From: Candidatus Zipacnadia bacterium
Lineage (GTDB): Bacteria; Armatimonadota; Zipacnadia; Zipacnadales; Zipacnadaceae
Direction of reading: 5' to 3'
Assembly: GCA_029821255.1 (NCBI GenBank)
Contig: JALGTS010000091.1
Coordinates: 1 to 5,507, forward strand
DNA length: 5,507 nucleotides
Of this stretch, positions 5,176 to 5,507 are shown piece after piece. The position numbers and the translations under genes are program-made. Under the pieces are notes generated by a model that searched no databases, had not been told where the DNA came from, and worked only from the letters and a program-made list of their open reading frames with translations. Position 1 is the stretch's first letter, and each line of letters opens with the position of its first letter.

Positions 5176-5507
5176 ATGGCATTGTCAACTGCCAAGCAGG
5201 AATATGCACCGGACATGGACAAGCCGGTAATGCGCATTGGAGCGGTCGCCGAGCTGTTGGGCGTGTGTGTAAGGATGGTGAGAATCTACGAGGAGAGGGG
5301 AATAGTCCAGCCGGTGCGCAAGAACAATCAACGCCTGTACAGTTTCAATGATGTCTGCTGGTTGGCGCGAGTTCGCGAACTGATAAATGAGGAAGGCTAT
5401 GACATAGAGGAGATTGCCCGTCTTATATCACTGCCCGCGTGCTGGCAATTAAAGGGGTGTCCGGAAGAGCTGCGCGCCGATTGCCCCGTAGTTGAGTCGC
5501 CCGGCAA
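5176..5507 (+). CDS. MerR-family transcriptional regulator with C-terminal Cys/Trp motif (3' end beyond window)
   Basis: The N-terminal winged helix-turn-helix of the MerR family reads MRIGAVAELLGVCVRMVRIY then EERGIVQPVR (residues 19-48), with the family's NQRLYSFNDV wing (51-60) and a third helix RVRELINEEGYDIEEIARLI. The recognition-helix part LGVCVRMVRIYEERGI matches the usual LGVSxRTIRxYEExGL. A cysteine cluster follows: C89-W90 and C95 in CWQLKGC, then C103 (C-x5-C-x7-C), where family members place the effector-sensing region; C31 and C61 are additional. ATG 5176 is chosen because AGG at 5166-5168 is 7 nt upstream. In-frame ATG 5125 (17 codons longer), ATG 5215 and ATG 5230 lack a good ribosome site. 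A strong promoter lies about 90 nt upstream. The frame is open at the right edge after 110 codons. The effector is unknown; a thiol-reactive metal, redox signal or Fe-S cluster is inferred only from the cysteines. Confidence 0.88.
   Translation, partial: MALSTAKQEYAPDMDKPVMRIGAVAELLGVCVRMVRIYEERGIVQPVRKNNQRLYSFNDVCWLARVRELINEEGYDIEEIARLISLPACWQLKGCPEELRADCPVVESPG

Noticed and set aside
1..5507. CRISPR array, tRNA, rRNA or riboswitch.
   Set aside because: No regularly spaced repeats and no recognisable structured RNA signature were seen on either strand.

Overview
The window reads as chromosomal DNA from a strict or facultative anaerobe. The closest fit is a moderately GC-rich anaerobic Firmicute of the Clostridia/Peptococcaceae type. 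The grounds are a class-I (Desulfovibrio/Clostridium-like) hybrid cluster protein, an Rrf2-type regulator, strong GGAGG ribosome sites and a MerR protein with a C-terminal Cys-Trp motif. This placement is inference; there is no rRNA or other marker gene to fix it.

Left two thirds (1-4081), all minus strand: a compact unit transcribed right to left, rrf2-type regulator -> hcp -> copA. The regulator has its own near-consensus sigma70 promoter (TTGACA, 17 bp, CATAGT) with an imperfect palindrome over the -10. Its stop lies 40 nt before the hcp ATG. The hcp stop lies 51 nt before the copA ATG, and that gap holds a strong GC stem-loop. Hcp is complete (548 aa) with every cluster ligand present. 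CopA is intact through its two metal-binding domains, the A-domain, the CPC membrane motif, the DKTGT phosphorylation site and the HP motif, then runs off the left edge. The cysteine-bearing Rrf2 protein probably senses a redox or nitrosative signal and controls itself, hcp and possibly the copper exporter.

Middle (4082-5050): a degraded, mostly non-coding strip. It holds a wrecked IS3-family OrfA remnant on the plus strand, which itself carries a short dispersed-repeat-like insert. Facing it, about 20 bp away, is the first ~33 codons of an ArsC-type arsenate reductase on the minus strand whose remainder is gone. The rest contains small hairpins and no gene I recognise.

Right end (5051-5507), plus strand: a near-perfect sigma70 promoter (TTGACA, 17 bp, TAGAAT) reads into a MerR-family regulator whose C-terminal part carries a Cys-rich CWxxKGC-x7-C motif. 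It runs off the right edge. Copper export, an arsenate reductase remnant and a MerR regulator together suggest a metal/redox stress-response neighbourhood that has been rearranged by a mobile element.
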